From an uncultured Clostridia bacterium (GTDB lineage: Bacteria; Bacillota; Clostridia; Oscillospirales; Ruminococcaceae): a stretch of 24,609 nucleotides of DNA. The first letter of the stretch is position 1, and every line of letters starts with the position of its first letter. The notes below the pieces were generated by a model that had not been told where the DNA came from, did not search any database, and worked only from the letters and a program-made list of their open reading frames with translations. Shown here one piece after another: positions 14,403-20,936 of this stretch. The stretch covers positions 1 through 24,609 of the forward strand of contig CALMXN010000117.1 in assembly GCA_937871145.1 (NCBI GenBank), written 5' to 3'. The position numbers were made by a program, and so were the translations under genes.

Positions 14403-15944
14403 ATGTTAAGATCTCTATATTCAGGTGTTTCAGGACTAACTGCACACCAAACTAAAATGGACGTAATCGGTAACAATATTGCTAACGTAAATACTTATGG
14501 TTTTAAGTCAAGCCGTGTAACATTCAGTGATATTTATTATCAGAATATCAGGAATGCAACAGCTGGTACTTCAACTGTCGGTGGTAATAACCCTTCACAG
14601 GTTGGTTACGGTGTTACTGTTGGTACAATTGATACTGTTATGTCAAGATCAGGCTTTCAGATGACTGATAGCGGGCTTGACCTAGCTATTGCCGGTGAAG
14701 GCTTTTTTCAGGTACAGGACAAAGTTGGAAATAAATTCTACACAAGAGCAGGTATCCTTGCAATAGATAACTACGGTAACCTTGTTGATGCAAAGGGTAA
14801 TTTCGTTCTTGGTATCACAGGTGACCCGACAGGACAGGCAGCATCAACTGATAGAATTCAGATTGTTGTTCCTAATGTTAGATCGGAAGAGCGTCGAGCT
14901 TCAAAACAGCTGCTCGGCTCAACAGTATCTATCAACGCAACAGCAGTCGGTGACAAGGGTAACATCACAATAAACTTCGTACACGGAACACCTCCGACAG
15001 CAACAATGTCAGGGGATAACCTTACAGTTACATTTGATCAGCAGGCAAAATATGATGACCTTGCAACATTGCAGTCAGCAGTTGACGAAGCAATCAGAAA
15101 CGGTGGTATCACACTACCAACTGGTGCTCTCACAATGATGGTTGAACCAGCTCCAGCTGACACAGCTGCTGCTTCAACAAACTACGTAGAATTCGGTGCT
15201 ACAGCAGCTGACAAGATGACAATTACTGCTGGCGCAGATGGTAAAGACGGTAACACAATCAATATTAAGTATAAGACTATAGATTCAGGTACAGCTTCTG
15301 CTGAGTGGGACGATGACACACTTATTTTCTCACTTGTTAAAACAGATTCATACACAGCCGCAGATCTTCAGACTCTTGCAGATGCTGCAAATACTGCTGA
15401 AGGAATAGTAGCAGGCGATACAAAAGCACTTACCTTCGCAGGACTCACAACCGCAGTAACAGGTTCAAATCTTGCTGCAAAACCAATCAAGCTTGGCAAC
15501 GGTGACAATACATACTATGAGAATATTGCTGGTATGCTGGGCACAATAAAGCTTGACGGTGGTAGAACTGCTGCTGAGCAGACAGTTGGTAACCTTTCAA
15601 GCCTTGCAATCGGTAATGATGGTGTTATTACTGCAACACACAGCGTTCACGGTCAGATGGTTCTTGGAAGAATCGACCTTGTAACCTTTGACAACCCATC
15701 AGGACTTGAAGAGGCTGGTAACTCATACTTCCAGCAGACATCAGCATCAGGACAGCCAAGAGTTTGCCAGGCTGGTTATGACGGATCAGGTGAAATAGTT
15801 TCAAGTGCACTTGAAATGTCAAACGTTGACCTTGCTCAGGAATTCGCTGATATGATTACAACACAAAGAGGATTCCAGGCTAACTCAAGAATTATTACAA
15901 CATCAGACGAACTACTTCAGGAACTTGTAAATCTTAAGAGATAA
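14403..15944 (+). CDS. flgE: Flagellar hook protein FlgE
   Basis: FlgE polymerises into the hook, the universal joint between rod and filament. The 513-residue protein has the N-terminal signature MLRSLYSGVSGLTAHQTKMDVIGNNIANVNTYGFK in canonical form, the GLDLAIAGEGFFQV region at 91-104, and the C-terminal ALEMSNVDLAQEFADMITTQRGFQANSRIITTSDELLQELVNLKR helix. Between about 172 and 332 lie two related beta-rich modules absent from short hook proteins. Residues 160-165 (RSEERR) are encoded by DNA identical over 17 bases (14880-14896) to an Illumina adapter, so this short stretch may be an assembly artefact; the frame stays open across it. The ribosome binding site AAGGAG lies at 14389-14394. It is flanked by hairpins on both sides. 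Confidence 0.95.
   Translation: MLRSLYSGVSGLTAHQTKMDVIGNNIANVNTYGFKSSRVTFSDIYYQNIRNATAGTSTVGGNNPSQVGYGVTVGTIDTVMSRSGFQMTDSGLDLAIAGEGFFQVQDKVGNKFYTRAGILAIDNYGNLVDAKGNFVLGITGDPTGQAASTDRIQIVVPNVRSEERRASKQLLGSTVSINATAVGDKGNITINFVHGTPPTATMSGDNLTVTFDQQAKYDDLATLQSAVDEAIRNGGITLPTGALTMMVEPAPADTAAASTNYVEFGATAADKMTITAGADGKDGNTINIKYKTIDSGTASAEWDDDTLIFSLVKTDSYTAADLQTLADAANTAEGIVAGDTKALTFAGLTTAVTGSNLAAKPIKLGNGDNTYYENIAGMLGTIKLDGGRTAAEQTVGNLSSLAIGNDGVITATHSVHGQMVLGRIDLVTFDNPSGLEEAGNSYFQQTSASGQPRVCQAGYDGSGEIVSSALEMSNVDLAQEFADMITTQRGFQANSRIITTSDELLQELVNLKR
14916..15098 (+). repeat. FlgE internal module, copy A (protein-level repeat)
   Basis: This encodes residues about 172-232 of FlgE (starting STVSINATAVGDKGNITINF). 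It shares the order G-(x)-GN-x-I-x-(I/F)-x-(F/Y), a T/A-rich strand, a D-x-L-x-(V/F) strand, and a (Y)-x-x-(A)-DL-x-x-L helix with copy B at 15210-15398. The similarity is at protein level only. Confidence 0.6.
15210..15398 (+). repeat. FlgE internal module, copy B (protein-level repeat)
   Basis: This encodes residues about 270-332 (starting DKMTITAGADGKDGNTINIK). It aligns with copy A: DGKDGNTINIKY with GDKGNITINF, DDDTLIFSL with SGDNLTVTF, and YTAADLQTLADAAN with YDDLATLQSAVDEA. The two are separated by about 37 residues rich in Ala, Pro and Thr. Confidence 0.6.
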
Positions 15945-15961
15945 ATAAACTAAATATTGAT

Positions 15962-15984
15962 GGGGAGCCGTAAAACGGCTTCCC
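15962..15984 (+). repeat. Stem-loop between flgE and flbD
   Basis: GGGGAGCCG (15962-15970) pairs with CGGCTTCCC (15976-15984) through nine base pairs, one of them G-U, around the loop TAAAA. The bases after it are ACACAATATAAAATG, with no T-run, so it does not look like a full terminator. It could be an RNA-stabilising 3' hairpin for flgE or a weak attenuator that lowers expression of the downstream genes. Confidence 0.7.
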
Positions 15985-16009
15985 ACACAATATAAAATGA
16001 GGGCTAAAT

Positions 16010-16201
16010 ATGATAAAACTTACACGAGTAGACGATAGGGTTATTGTTGTTAATGAAGATTTTATAGAAAATATCTCACAGGCACCCGATACAATTATTA
16101 CTATGCAAAGCGGAAGAAGCTATGTTGTTAAGGAAACTTTGGATGAGGTTATTGAAAAGTCCAAAGATTATAAAATAAAATGCAGAGGAAGAAATAAATA
16201 A
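16010..16201 (+). CDS. flbD: FlbD-family flagellar protein (small, motAB-associated)
   Basis: This small 63-residue protein belongs to the FlbD family (PF06289; called SwrD in B. subtilis) found just before motA in many Gram-positives. SwrD has been linked to flagellar power, that is stator torque. The family pattern is visible: MIKLTR at the start, VNEDFIENI, the TIITMQSGRSYVVKE core, then a short helix DEVIEKSKDYK and a basic tail. It has no similarity to the transcriptional activator FlbD of Caulobacter. GAGGG at 16000-16004 is the ribosome binding site. The gap to motA is 59 bases. Confidence 0.88.
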   Translation: MIKLTRVDDRVIVVNEDFIENISQAPDTIITMQSGRSYVVKETLDEVIEKSKDYKIKCRGRNK

Positions 16202-16260
16202 AGAATATTCGCTTTTTAGCTTGGAATAGATTTTATACTAAATGAATCGGGGGATATAAT

Positions 16261-17046
16261 ATGAACATAACAGGTATACTCGGCTTTTTAGCAGGCTTAG
16301 GGTTGGTAGTATATGGGATGATTGGATCAGGAGACCCTCTCTCGGGGTTTATTGATTATCCGTCTCTTGCAATTACATGCGGAGGAACTTTTGGTGCATT
16401 ATTGATGTCCTTCCCGTTCAAGGTAATTAAAAACGTACCAAAAATGATTAAGCTTTTTGCTAAGCCTAAAAAATACAAGCCACATAAGTACATAGACCAG
16501 ATGGTTGAATATGCAAAAATTGCACGAAGCAAGAGCCTTCTCGCACTTGAAGAAAGCGCAAACGATTGCAGCGATCCTTTCATGAAATCAAGCCTTATGC
16601 TTATTGTTGACGCTAACGACAGCGACAGAGTAAAAGCAATGCTTGATGATGCAATAGATTTTATGTGTGACCGACACGAAGAAAACACTGCATTCTGGGA
16701 CAAGATGGGGGCGGTAGCACCGGGTTTTGGTATGATCGGTACCCTTGTCGGACTTATAAACATGCTGGCTAACCTGAGTGGTAATGCCGATGGGCTTGGA
16801 TCCGGAATGGCAACTGCTCTTGTTACAACATTCTATGGATGTATTCTTGCCCATCTTATCGCTTCCCCTATTGCAAACAGATTAAGAACAATTCATGCAG
16901 AAGAGCTTTTGTGCATGCAGATTGTTGAAGAAGGTGCACTTGCAATAATTTCAGGTGCTAACCCAAGATACATACAGGAAAAGCTTGAATTTATGGTTCC
17001 TAAGAACAAAGGTAAGAAAAAGGAAAAAGAAACAAAAGAAAATTAA
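16261..17046 (+). CDS. motA: Flagellar motor stator protein MotA
   Basis: MotA and MotB form the ion channel of the stator; MotA pushes on FliG. The 261-residue protein has four membrane segments at about 5-21, 34-52, 150-171 and 182-201, with a large cytoplasmic loop between the second and third. That loop carries the usual charged helix (ARSKSLLALEESA, about 88-100). The conserved prolines appear in APGFGMIGTLVGLI (P154) and SPIANRL (P203). A long Lys/Glu-rich C-terminal tail (KNKGKKKEKETKEN) closes the protein. The ribosome binding site GGGGGA is at 16248-16253. Confidence 0.96.
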   Translation: MNITGILGFLAGLGLVVYGMIGSGDPLSGFIDYPSLAITCGGTFGALLMSFPFKVIKNVPKMIKLFAKPKKYKPHKYIDQMVEYAKIARSKSLLALEESANDCSDPFMKSSLMLIVDANDSDRVKAMLDDAIDFMCDRHEENTAFWDKMGAVAPGFGMIGTLVGLINMLANLSGNADGLGSGMATALVTTFYGCILAHLIASPIANRLRTIHAEELLCMQIVEEGALAIISGANPRYIQEKLEFMVPKNKGKKKEKETKEN

Positions 17047-17070
17047 AAATTTATGTTAAAAACAGTTAAG

Positions 17071-17097
17071 TTGTATAAAAAAGTAGATTTTATACAA
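17071..17097 (+). repeat. Perfect A+T-rich inverted repeat between motA and motB
   Basis: TTGTATAAAA (17071-17080) and TTTTATACAA (17088-17097) are exact inverted copies around a seven-base spacer, in the 90-base motA-motB gap. As RNA this is an A-U hairpin. As DNA it looks like an operator-type palindrome. No convincing promoter pair is seen around it. Confidence 0.65.
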
Positions 17098-17136
17098 GAA
17101 GTATGTTAGAATGAAAAAATAAAAGAAGGTGATTTT

Positions 17137-17970
17137 TTGGCTAGACGAAAAAAGAGCTCCGGTGGTGAAGGCGGTGCCAACTGGATGGACACATATGGTG
17201 ATATGGTTACATTGTTGTTGACATTCTTTGTTATGCTTTATGCCAGCTCATCATTTGATGAGGGAAAGTGGCAATATATATTACAAGCCTTTCAATCACA
17301 TGGAGCTTACGCAAACACAATCGTCGCACCAGAAAATCCCGATTCAGCTTCTGACAAGCCATTTGTCACTGATGAGTTAGGCGAAGGGGAATTACCTGAA
17401 ACCTTTGATCAGTTATATCAATACCTTGAAAATTATGTTAACGACAACAATCTTAAGGGAGAAGTTGAAGTAAAAAAAGGTGAAGCGAACGTTTATCTTA
17501 AATTCCAGAATCATATTTTCTTTTCCGGTGACAGTGATGTACTACTTGATTCAGGCAAAAAGGTTCTTACTGCAATAGGAACTGGAGTAAAAGCTGTTGA
17601 CGATAAGATAATGATTGTAAAGGTATGCGGACATACAGCCATAAGTCCGGGATCAAAGATAGATGATATGGCACTTTCAAGCGGAAGAGCTGTTAGTGTT
17701 GGCAATTACCTCAGAGATAAGAAAATTTGTGCCCCTGAAAAACTGATATCAGCAGGATATGGTTCATTCAGACCTGTTGCGCCGAATAATTCTGAAGCCA
17801 ACAGAGCAAAAAACCGTCGTGTTGAAATAGTTATTGTAAGAAATGATGCTGACTTTACTGATCAGAGTGTCATTAATGAATTACTTAAACTGGACTTCGG
17901 AACAGACTTCGTTCCGCCGGAGGAAACCCCTAAGAAGGCGGATTCTTCATCAACTAAAGCTACAAAATAA
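17137..17970 (+). CDS. motB: Flagellar motor stator protein MotB
   Basis: MotB anchors the stator to peptidoglycan and carries the ion-binding aspartate. The 277-residue protein has a basic N-terminus (ARRKKSSGGEGG), a single membrane segment at about 21-37 (DMVTLLLTFFVMLYASS) with the critical Asp at D22 in TYGDMVTLLL, a linker, and an OmpA-like peptidoglycan-binding domain at about 126-233. That domain includes FSGDSDVLLDSGKKVL and the NRAKNRRVEIVI motif. The form with YGDMVTLLLTFFVML suggests the MotB (proton) rather than the PomB type, but the ion cannot be settled by eye. The start is TTG 17137 with AGAAGGTGAT at 17124-17133. The C-terminus has a Lys/Thr/Ser-rich tail. fliM follows directly, with no fliL between. 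Confidence 0.96.
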   Translation: MARRKKSSGGEGGANWMDTYGDMVTLLLTFFVMLYASSSFDEGKWQYILQAFQSHGAYANTIVAPENPDSASDKPFVTDELGEGELPETFDQLYQYLENYVNDNNLKGEVEVKKGEANVYLKFQNHIFFSGDSDVLLDSGKKVLTAIGTGVKAVDDKIMIVKVCGHTAISPGSKIDDMALSSGRAVSVGNYLRDKKICAPEKLISAGYGSFRPVAPNNSEANRAKNRRVEIVIVRNDADFTDQSVINELLKLDFGTDFVPPEETPKKADSSSTKATK

Positions 17971-17994
17971 CCCTTATTGAGAGGTGATACATAG

Positions 17995-18996
17995 ATGGCA
18001 GATGTTTTGTCCCAGAACCAGATAGACGATTTGCTGAGAAGTTTCAGTACCGATGGAGACAAGGTTATTGAAGAAATTGAATCTCAGAAAAATGAAAAGA
18101 AATCAAAGCCTTATGACTTCAGAATGCCGAAGAAATTCACAAAGGAACGTCTGAGGGTTATTGATAGAATATTTGAAAACTACTCACGTCTGCTGTCTTC
18201 TTATTTCACAGGAATGCTGAGGCTTTACTGCAAGGTGAATGTTCTTCAGCTTGAAGAACAGAGATATAACGAATTCAGCAATGCTCTTCCTGAATATGTA
18301 CTCATGGCAATACTGGATCTTGAAACAAATGATGAGGATATTGATGATACTGTTATGATAATGCAGCTTTCAAATCCTATTTCATTTACGCTTATGGACA
18401 GGCTTCTCGGCGGTAACGGAACCTATGTTGATATCAACAGAGATTTTACTGAAATAGAAATAGGGCTCCTTCGTACGATTGTTGAAAAAATGTGTTCAAT
18501 GCAGAAGGAATCCTGGTCATCATTCATTGATATAAATACAAGGATAACAAGTGTTGAAACCAATGCAAGAGTTATTCAGAGCATTGCTCCGGATGAAATA
18601 ATCATTCAGATAATGCTTGAGGTTGAAATAAAGGATGTTAAAAACACTATTTCAATCTGTATTCCTGCTATGAATCTTGAGCAGATAATGGCAAAGTTCA
18701 ATGATAAGAGCCTTCGAAGCTCAAGACGTCTTGATCCTCTTAAGGAAACAGAAAGAAAGGCAGAAATTCTTCAAGGAATTAAAGACGTTCAACTTGATGT
18801 GACAGCAGTTCTTTGCGAGACGCAGGTTGACCTTCAGGATATTCTTCATCTTCAGGTCAATGATATAATCCCTCTTAATACAAACATAACTAATAACGTT
18901 GTTGTAAAAGTTGGGGAAACACCGTGGTTTGATGGAAAACTTGGTGCAAAGAACAACAGAAAAGCCGTAAGGCTGGATAATACTTTTAAGAATTGA
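17995..18996 (+). CDS. fliM: Flagellar motor switch protein FliM
   Basis: FliM forms the middle of the C ring and binds phosphorylated CheY. The 333-residue protein begins with the CheY-binding peptide LSQNQIDDLLRSF (residues 5-17). The CheC-like middle domain contains LLGGNGTYVDINRDFTEIE and the pattern FTLMDRLLGG. The C-terminal SpoA/FliN-like domain follows (LCETQVDLQDILHLQVNDIIPL, about 263-284, then VGETPWFDGKLGAKNNRKAVRL). GAGGTGAT is the ribosome binding site. It directly follows motB by 24 bases; many Clostridia have fliL in this place. Confidence 0.96.
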   Translation: MADVLSQNQIDDLLRSFSTDGDKVIEEIESQKNEKKSKPYDFRMPKKFTKERLRVIDRIFENYSRLLSSYFTGMLRLYCKVNVLQLEEQRYNEFSNALPEYVLMAILDLETNDEDIDDTVMIMQLSNPISFTLMDRLLGGNGTYVDINRDFTEIEIGLLRTIVEKMCSMQKESWSSFIDINTRITSVETNARVIQSIAPDEIIIQIMLEVEIKDVKNTISICIPAMNLEQIMAKFNDKSLRSSRRLDPLKETERKAEILQGIKDVQLDVTAVLCETQVDLQDILHLQVNDIIPLNTNITNNVVVKVGETPWFDGKLGAKNNRKAVRLDNTFKN

Positions 18997-19010
18997 GGTA
19001 GATGGGAAGC

Positions 19011-20198
19011 ATGAGTAATGATCTTCAGAGTAATCAGGCAGTGATCCCAAAAGAAGTTCAGTTTTCTGAAATGCAGCTAAGTGCAGTGGCGGAAATAGAA
19101 AATATCAGTATGGGTTCAGCTGCTACGGCTGTTTCTAATCTGCTGAATGCAAAGGTGTGGATTACAACTCCTCACGTCAGCATTGTCCGCTTCAGTGAGC
19201 TTAAATATCCTGACCTTGAGCCTTCAATATATGTAATGATTAACTACATAAAAGGAGTCAAAGGAACAAACACAATGATTCTCAAGCAGTCTGATGTTCA
19301 GTTAATGCTCAATCAGCTGATGGGACTTCCGCTTGTAGTAACAGATGACTTTGTATTCGATGAGCTTAACATTTCTGCAGTATGCGAAGTAATGAATCAG
19401 ATGATGGGTTCAGCTGCAACAGCTCTTTCGGAATTCCTGGGCGAGTCCATTGATATATCAACGCCTGTTGCAAAAATCAAAGATGCCGATAATACAGAGA
19501 CAATCGAAAATTATAAGCCGGATGATTATGTTGTCGCAATACGCTTTAATCTCACGATAGATGGTGTAATAAACAGTGAGTTTGTTTCAATAATACAAAT
19601 TGAACTTGCAAGAACACTTGCATCGAAAATGCTGCAGGGACTTGATGACTCCCCTGAGGAAGCTGCTCCTGTAACAGTTGCACCACAGCCTGCTGTGCAG
19701 ACACCTCCTCCAATGCCACAGCCAATTCTGCAACCAACCCCGCAACCGGTTCCTCAGCAGATGCAACAGCAACAGCCGGTATATCAGCAGCCTGTATATC
19801 AACAGCCAATGTACCAGCAACCAATGCCACAGCCAGTTTATCAACAGCAACAGCCGGAGCCTATCAACGTTCAAAGTATTAAACTTCATCAGTTTGAAAA
19901 CTTTGGCACACCTGTATTACCAATGGAACAACAGGACAACCTGAAGCTTCTTATGACCATTCCTCTCAATGTATCAGTTGAAATCGGTTCAGCGAAGAAA
20001 AAGGTAAAAGAAATTCTTGAATTCACGCAGGGTACTGTCATAGAGCTTGACAGACAGGCAGGAGCCCCTGTTGACGTAATAGTAAACGGACATTTAATTG
20101 CTAGAGGCGATGTTGTTGTCATTGACGACAACTTTGCTGTAAGAGTCACAGAAATTGTTAAATCAAAATTTTTGGATACTTTAGGGGATAAGGAGTAA
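19011..20198 (+). CDS. fliY: FliY: switch protein with CheC-type phosphatase and FliN domains
   Basis: FliY replaces FliN in many Gram-positives; it sits in the C ring and dephosphorylates CheY-P. The protein (395 residues from ATG 19011) has two CheC-type motifs (S/D-x3-E-x2-N-x3-G): S24, E28, N31, G35 and S122, E126, N129, G133, both intact. A Pro/Gln-rich linker (about 220-285, with repeated (P)VYQQ units) leads to the C-terminal FliN/SpoA domain (about 310-388, TIPLNVSVEIGSAKKKVKEIL). Unlike B. subtilis FliY it has no N-terminal LSQxEIDxLL CheY-binding peptide. ATG 19002 is an alternative start; GAGGT at 18995-18999 is rather close to it and rather far from 19011. cheY follows after five bases. 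Confidence 0.93.
   Translation: MSNDLQSNQAVIPKEVQFSEMQLSAVAEIENISMGSAATAVSNLLNAKVWITTPHVSIVRFSELKYPDLEPSIYVMINYIKGVKGTNTMILKQSDVQLMLNQLMGLPLVVTDDFVFDELNISAVCEVMNQMMGSAATALSEFLGESIDISTPVAKIKDADNTETIENYKPDDYVVAIRFNLTIDGVINSEFVSIIQIELARTLASKMLQGLDDSPEEAAPVTVAPQPAVQTPPPMPQPILQPTPQPVPQQMQQQQPVYQQPVYQQPMYQQPMPQPVYQQQQPEPINVQSIKLHQFENFGTPVLPMEQQDNLKLLMTIPLNVSVEIGSAKKKVKEILEFTQGTVIELDRQAGAPVDVIVNGHLIARGDVVVIDDNFAVRVTEIVKSKFLDTLGDKE
19776..19850 (+). repeat. PVYQQ-type repeats in the FliY linker
   Basis: The DNA encodes PVYQQ-PVYQQ-PMYQQ-PMPQ-PVYQQ, residues about 256-280, with near-repeated 15-base units (CCTGTATATCAACAG-like). It lies in a longer Pro/Gln-rich linker. Such repeats are prone to copy-number change and keep the frame because the unit is 15 bases. 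Confidence 0.75.
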
Positions 20199-20203
20199 AT
20201 AAC

Positions 20204-20566
20204 ATGGATAAAAAAATTCTTCTGGTTGATGATGCTGCTTTTATGAGAATGATGATTAAGGACACCCTCACCAAGAATGGCTATACCAGCATTGCGGAGG
20301 CAGCTGATGGTGAACAGGCTGTTGAACAGTTCAAACTCGAAAAACCTGACCTTATTATAATGGACATTACAATGCCAAACAAAACAGGAATTGAAGCACT
20401 AAGAGATATAAAAGCTATTGATTCAACTGCTAAAATTGTTATGTGCTCTGCTATGGGACAGGAATCAATGGTTGTCGAAGCTATCAAGCTCGGTGCGCTT
20501 GACTTTATCGTTAAGCCTTTCAAGCCAGACAGAATTCTTCAGACAGTATCAAAAATAATAGGATAA
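20204..20566 (+). CDS. cheY: Chemotaxis response regulator CheY
   Basis: CheY carries the chemotaxis signal from CheA to the motor. The 120-residue single receiver domain has all conserved residues: acidic pair D9-D10, phosphorylation site D54 (IIMDITMP), Ser at 82 (MCSAMGQ) in the Thr/Ser position, and K104 (VKPF). The MDITMPNKTGIEAL and SAMGQESMVVEAIKLGALDFIVKPF stretches are typical of the Gram-positive flagellar-operon CheY. AAGGAG at 20189-20194 lies inside the end of fliY. Its place between fliY and fliO is as in B. subtilis. No output domain is attached. Confidence 0.97.
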   Translation: MDKKILLVDDAAFMRMMIKDTLTKNGYTSIAEAADGEQAVEQFKLEKPDLIIMDITMPNKTGIEALRDIKAIDSTAKIVMCSAMGQESMVVEAIKLGALDFIVKPFKPDRILQTVSKIIG

Positions 20567-20568
20567 AT

Positions 20569-20936
20569 ATGAGTGAAATAATAACTATACTCTTTTCATT
20601 GATAGGTGTCGTGATTTTAATTTTTCTCACATATTACGGCGCAAACTGGCTTAACAAAAGAGTTAAATTTTCCGGAAACGGAATGCTGAAGGTTCACGAA
20701 AGAGCAAATCTTGGCGCTGACAAGGCAGTAATGATTGTTTCAGTCGGTGGAAAATATATGCTCGTTGGTGTTACACAGCAGAATTAACTAAAATATCTGA
20801 TCTTGACAAGGATGAGATTGAAAAGCTTTTAGAAGAAAAGAAATCAGCATCAAAGCAGACTTTTGCAATGTCACTTGCAAGTGCTATTGTTGCAAAAACG
20901 CGTAAAAAAGGCGGTGAAGACAATGACGAAAGCTGA
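20569..20936 (+). pseudogene. fliO: fliO, interrupted by a one-base frameshift
   Basis: FliO is a small membrane protein that helps assemble the FliP ring of the export gate. The first part, 20569-20787, encodes 72 residues with one membrane segment (about 5-24) and the family core GNGMLKVHERANLGADKAVMIVSVGGKYMLVGVT, then stops at TAA 20785-20787. In the other frame, 20787-20936 continues as TKISDLDKDEIEKLLEEKK and ends in a basic stretch at TGA 20934-20936, overlapping the fliP start by 14 bases. Both pieces fit one FliO of about 122 residues. Restoring one base near 20784 (AAT-ATA-ACT instead of AATTAACT) would join them. This may be a real mutation, an assembly error or, less likely, recoding. 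If the truncated 72-residue form is made it still has the membrane segment and most of the conserved core. Confidence 0.85.

Noticed and set aside
19776..19850. Short direct repeats that might be a CRISPR-like array
   Set aside because: The units are 15 bases, in frame, without spacers, and encode PVYQQ in the FliY linker.
19587..19889. A minus-strand frame inside fliY rich in Leu and Trp that looks like a membrane protein
   Set aside because: It is the mirror of the Pro/Gln-rich linker codons of fliY and has no ribosome binding site.
20863..20922. An upstream in-frame start for fliP (TTG at 20863)
   Set aside because: The extra residues do not resemble a FliP leader, and the DNA encodes the basic end of FliO in another frame. 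ATG 20923 has its own GGCGGTG site.
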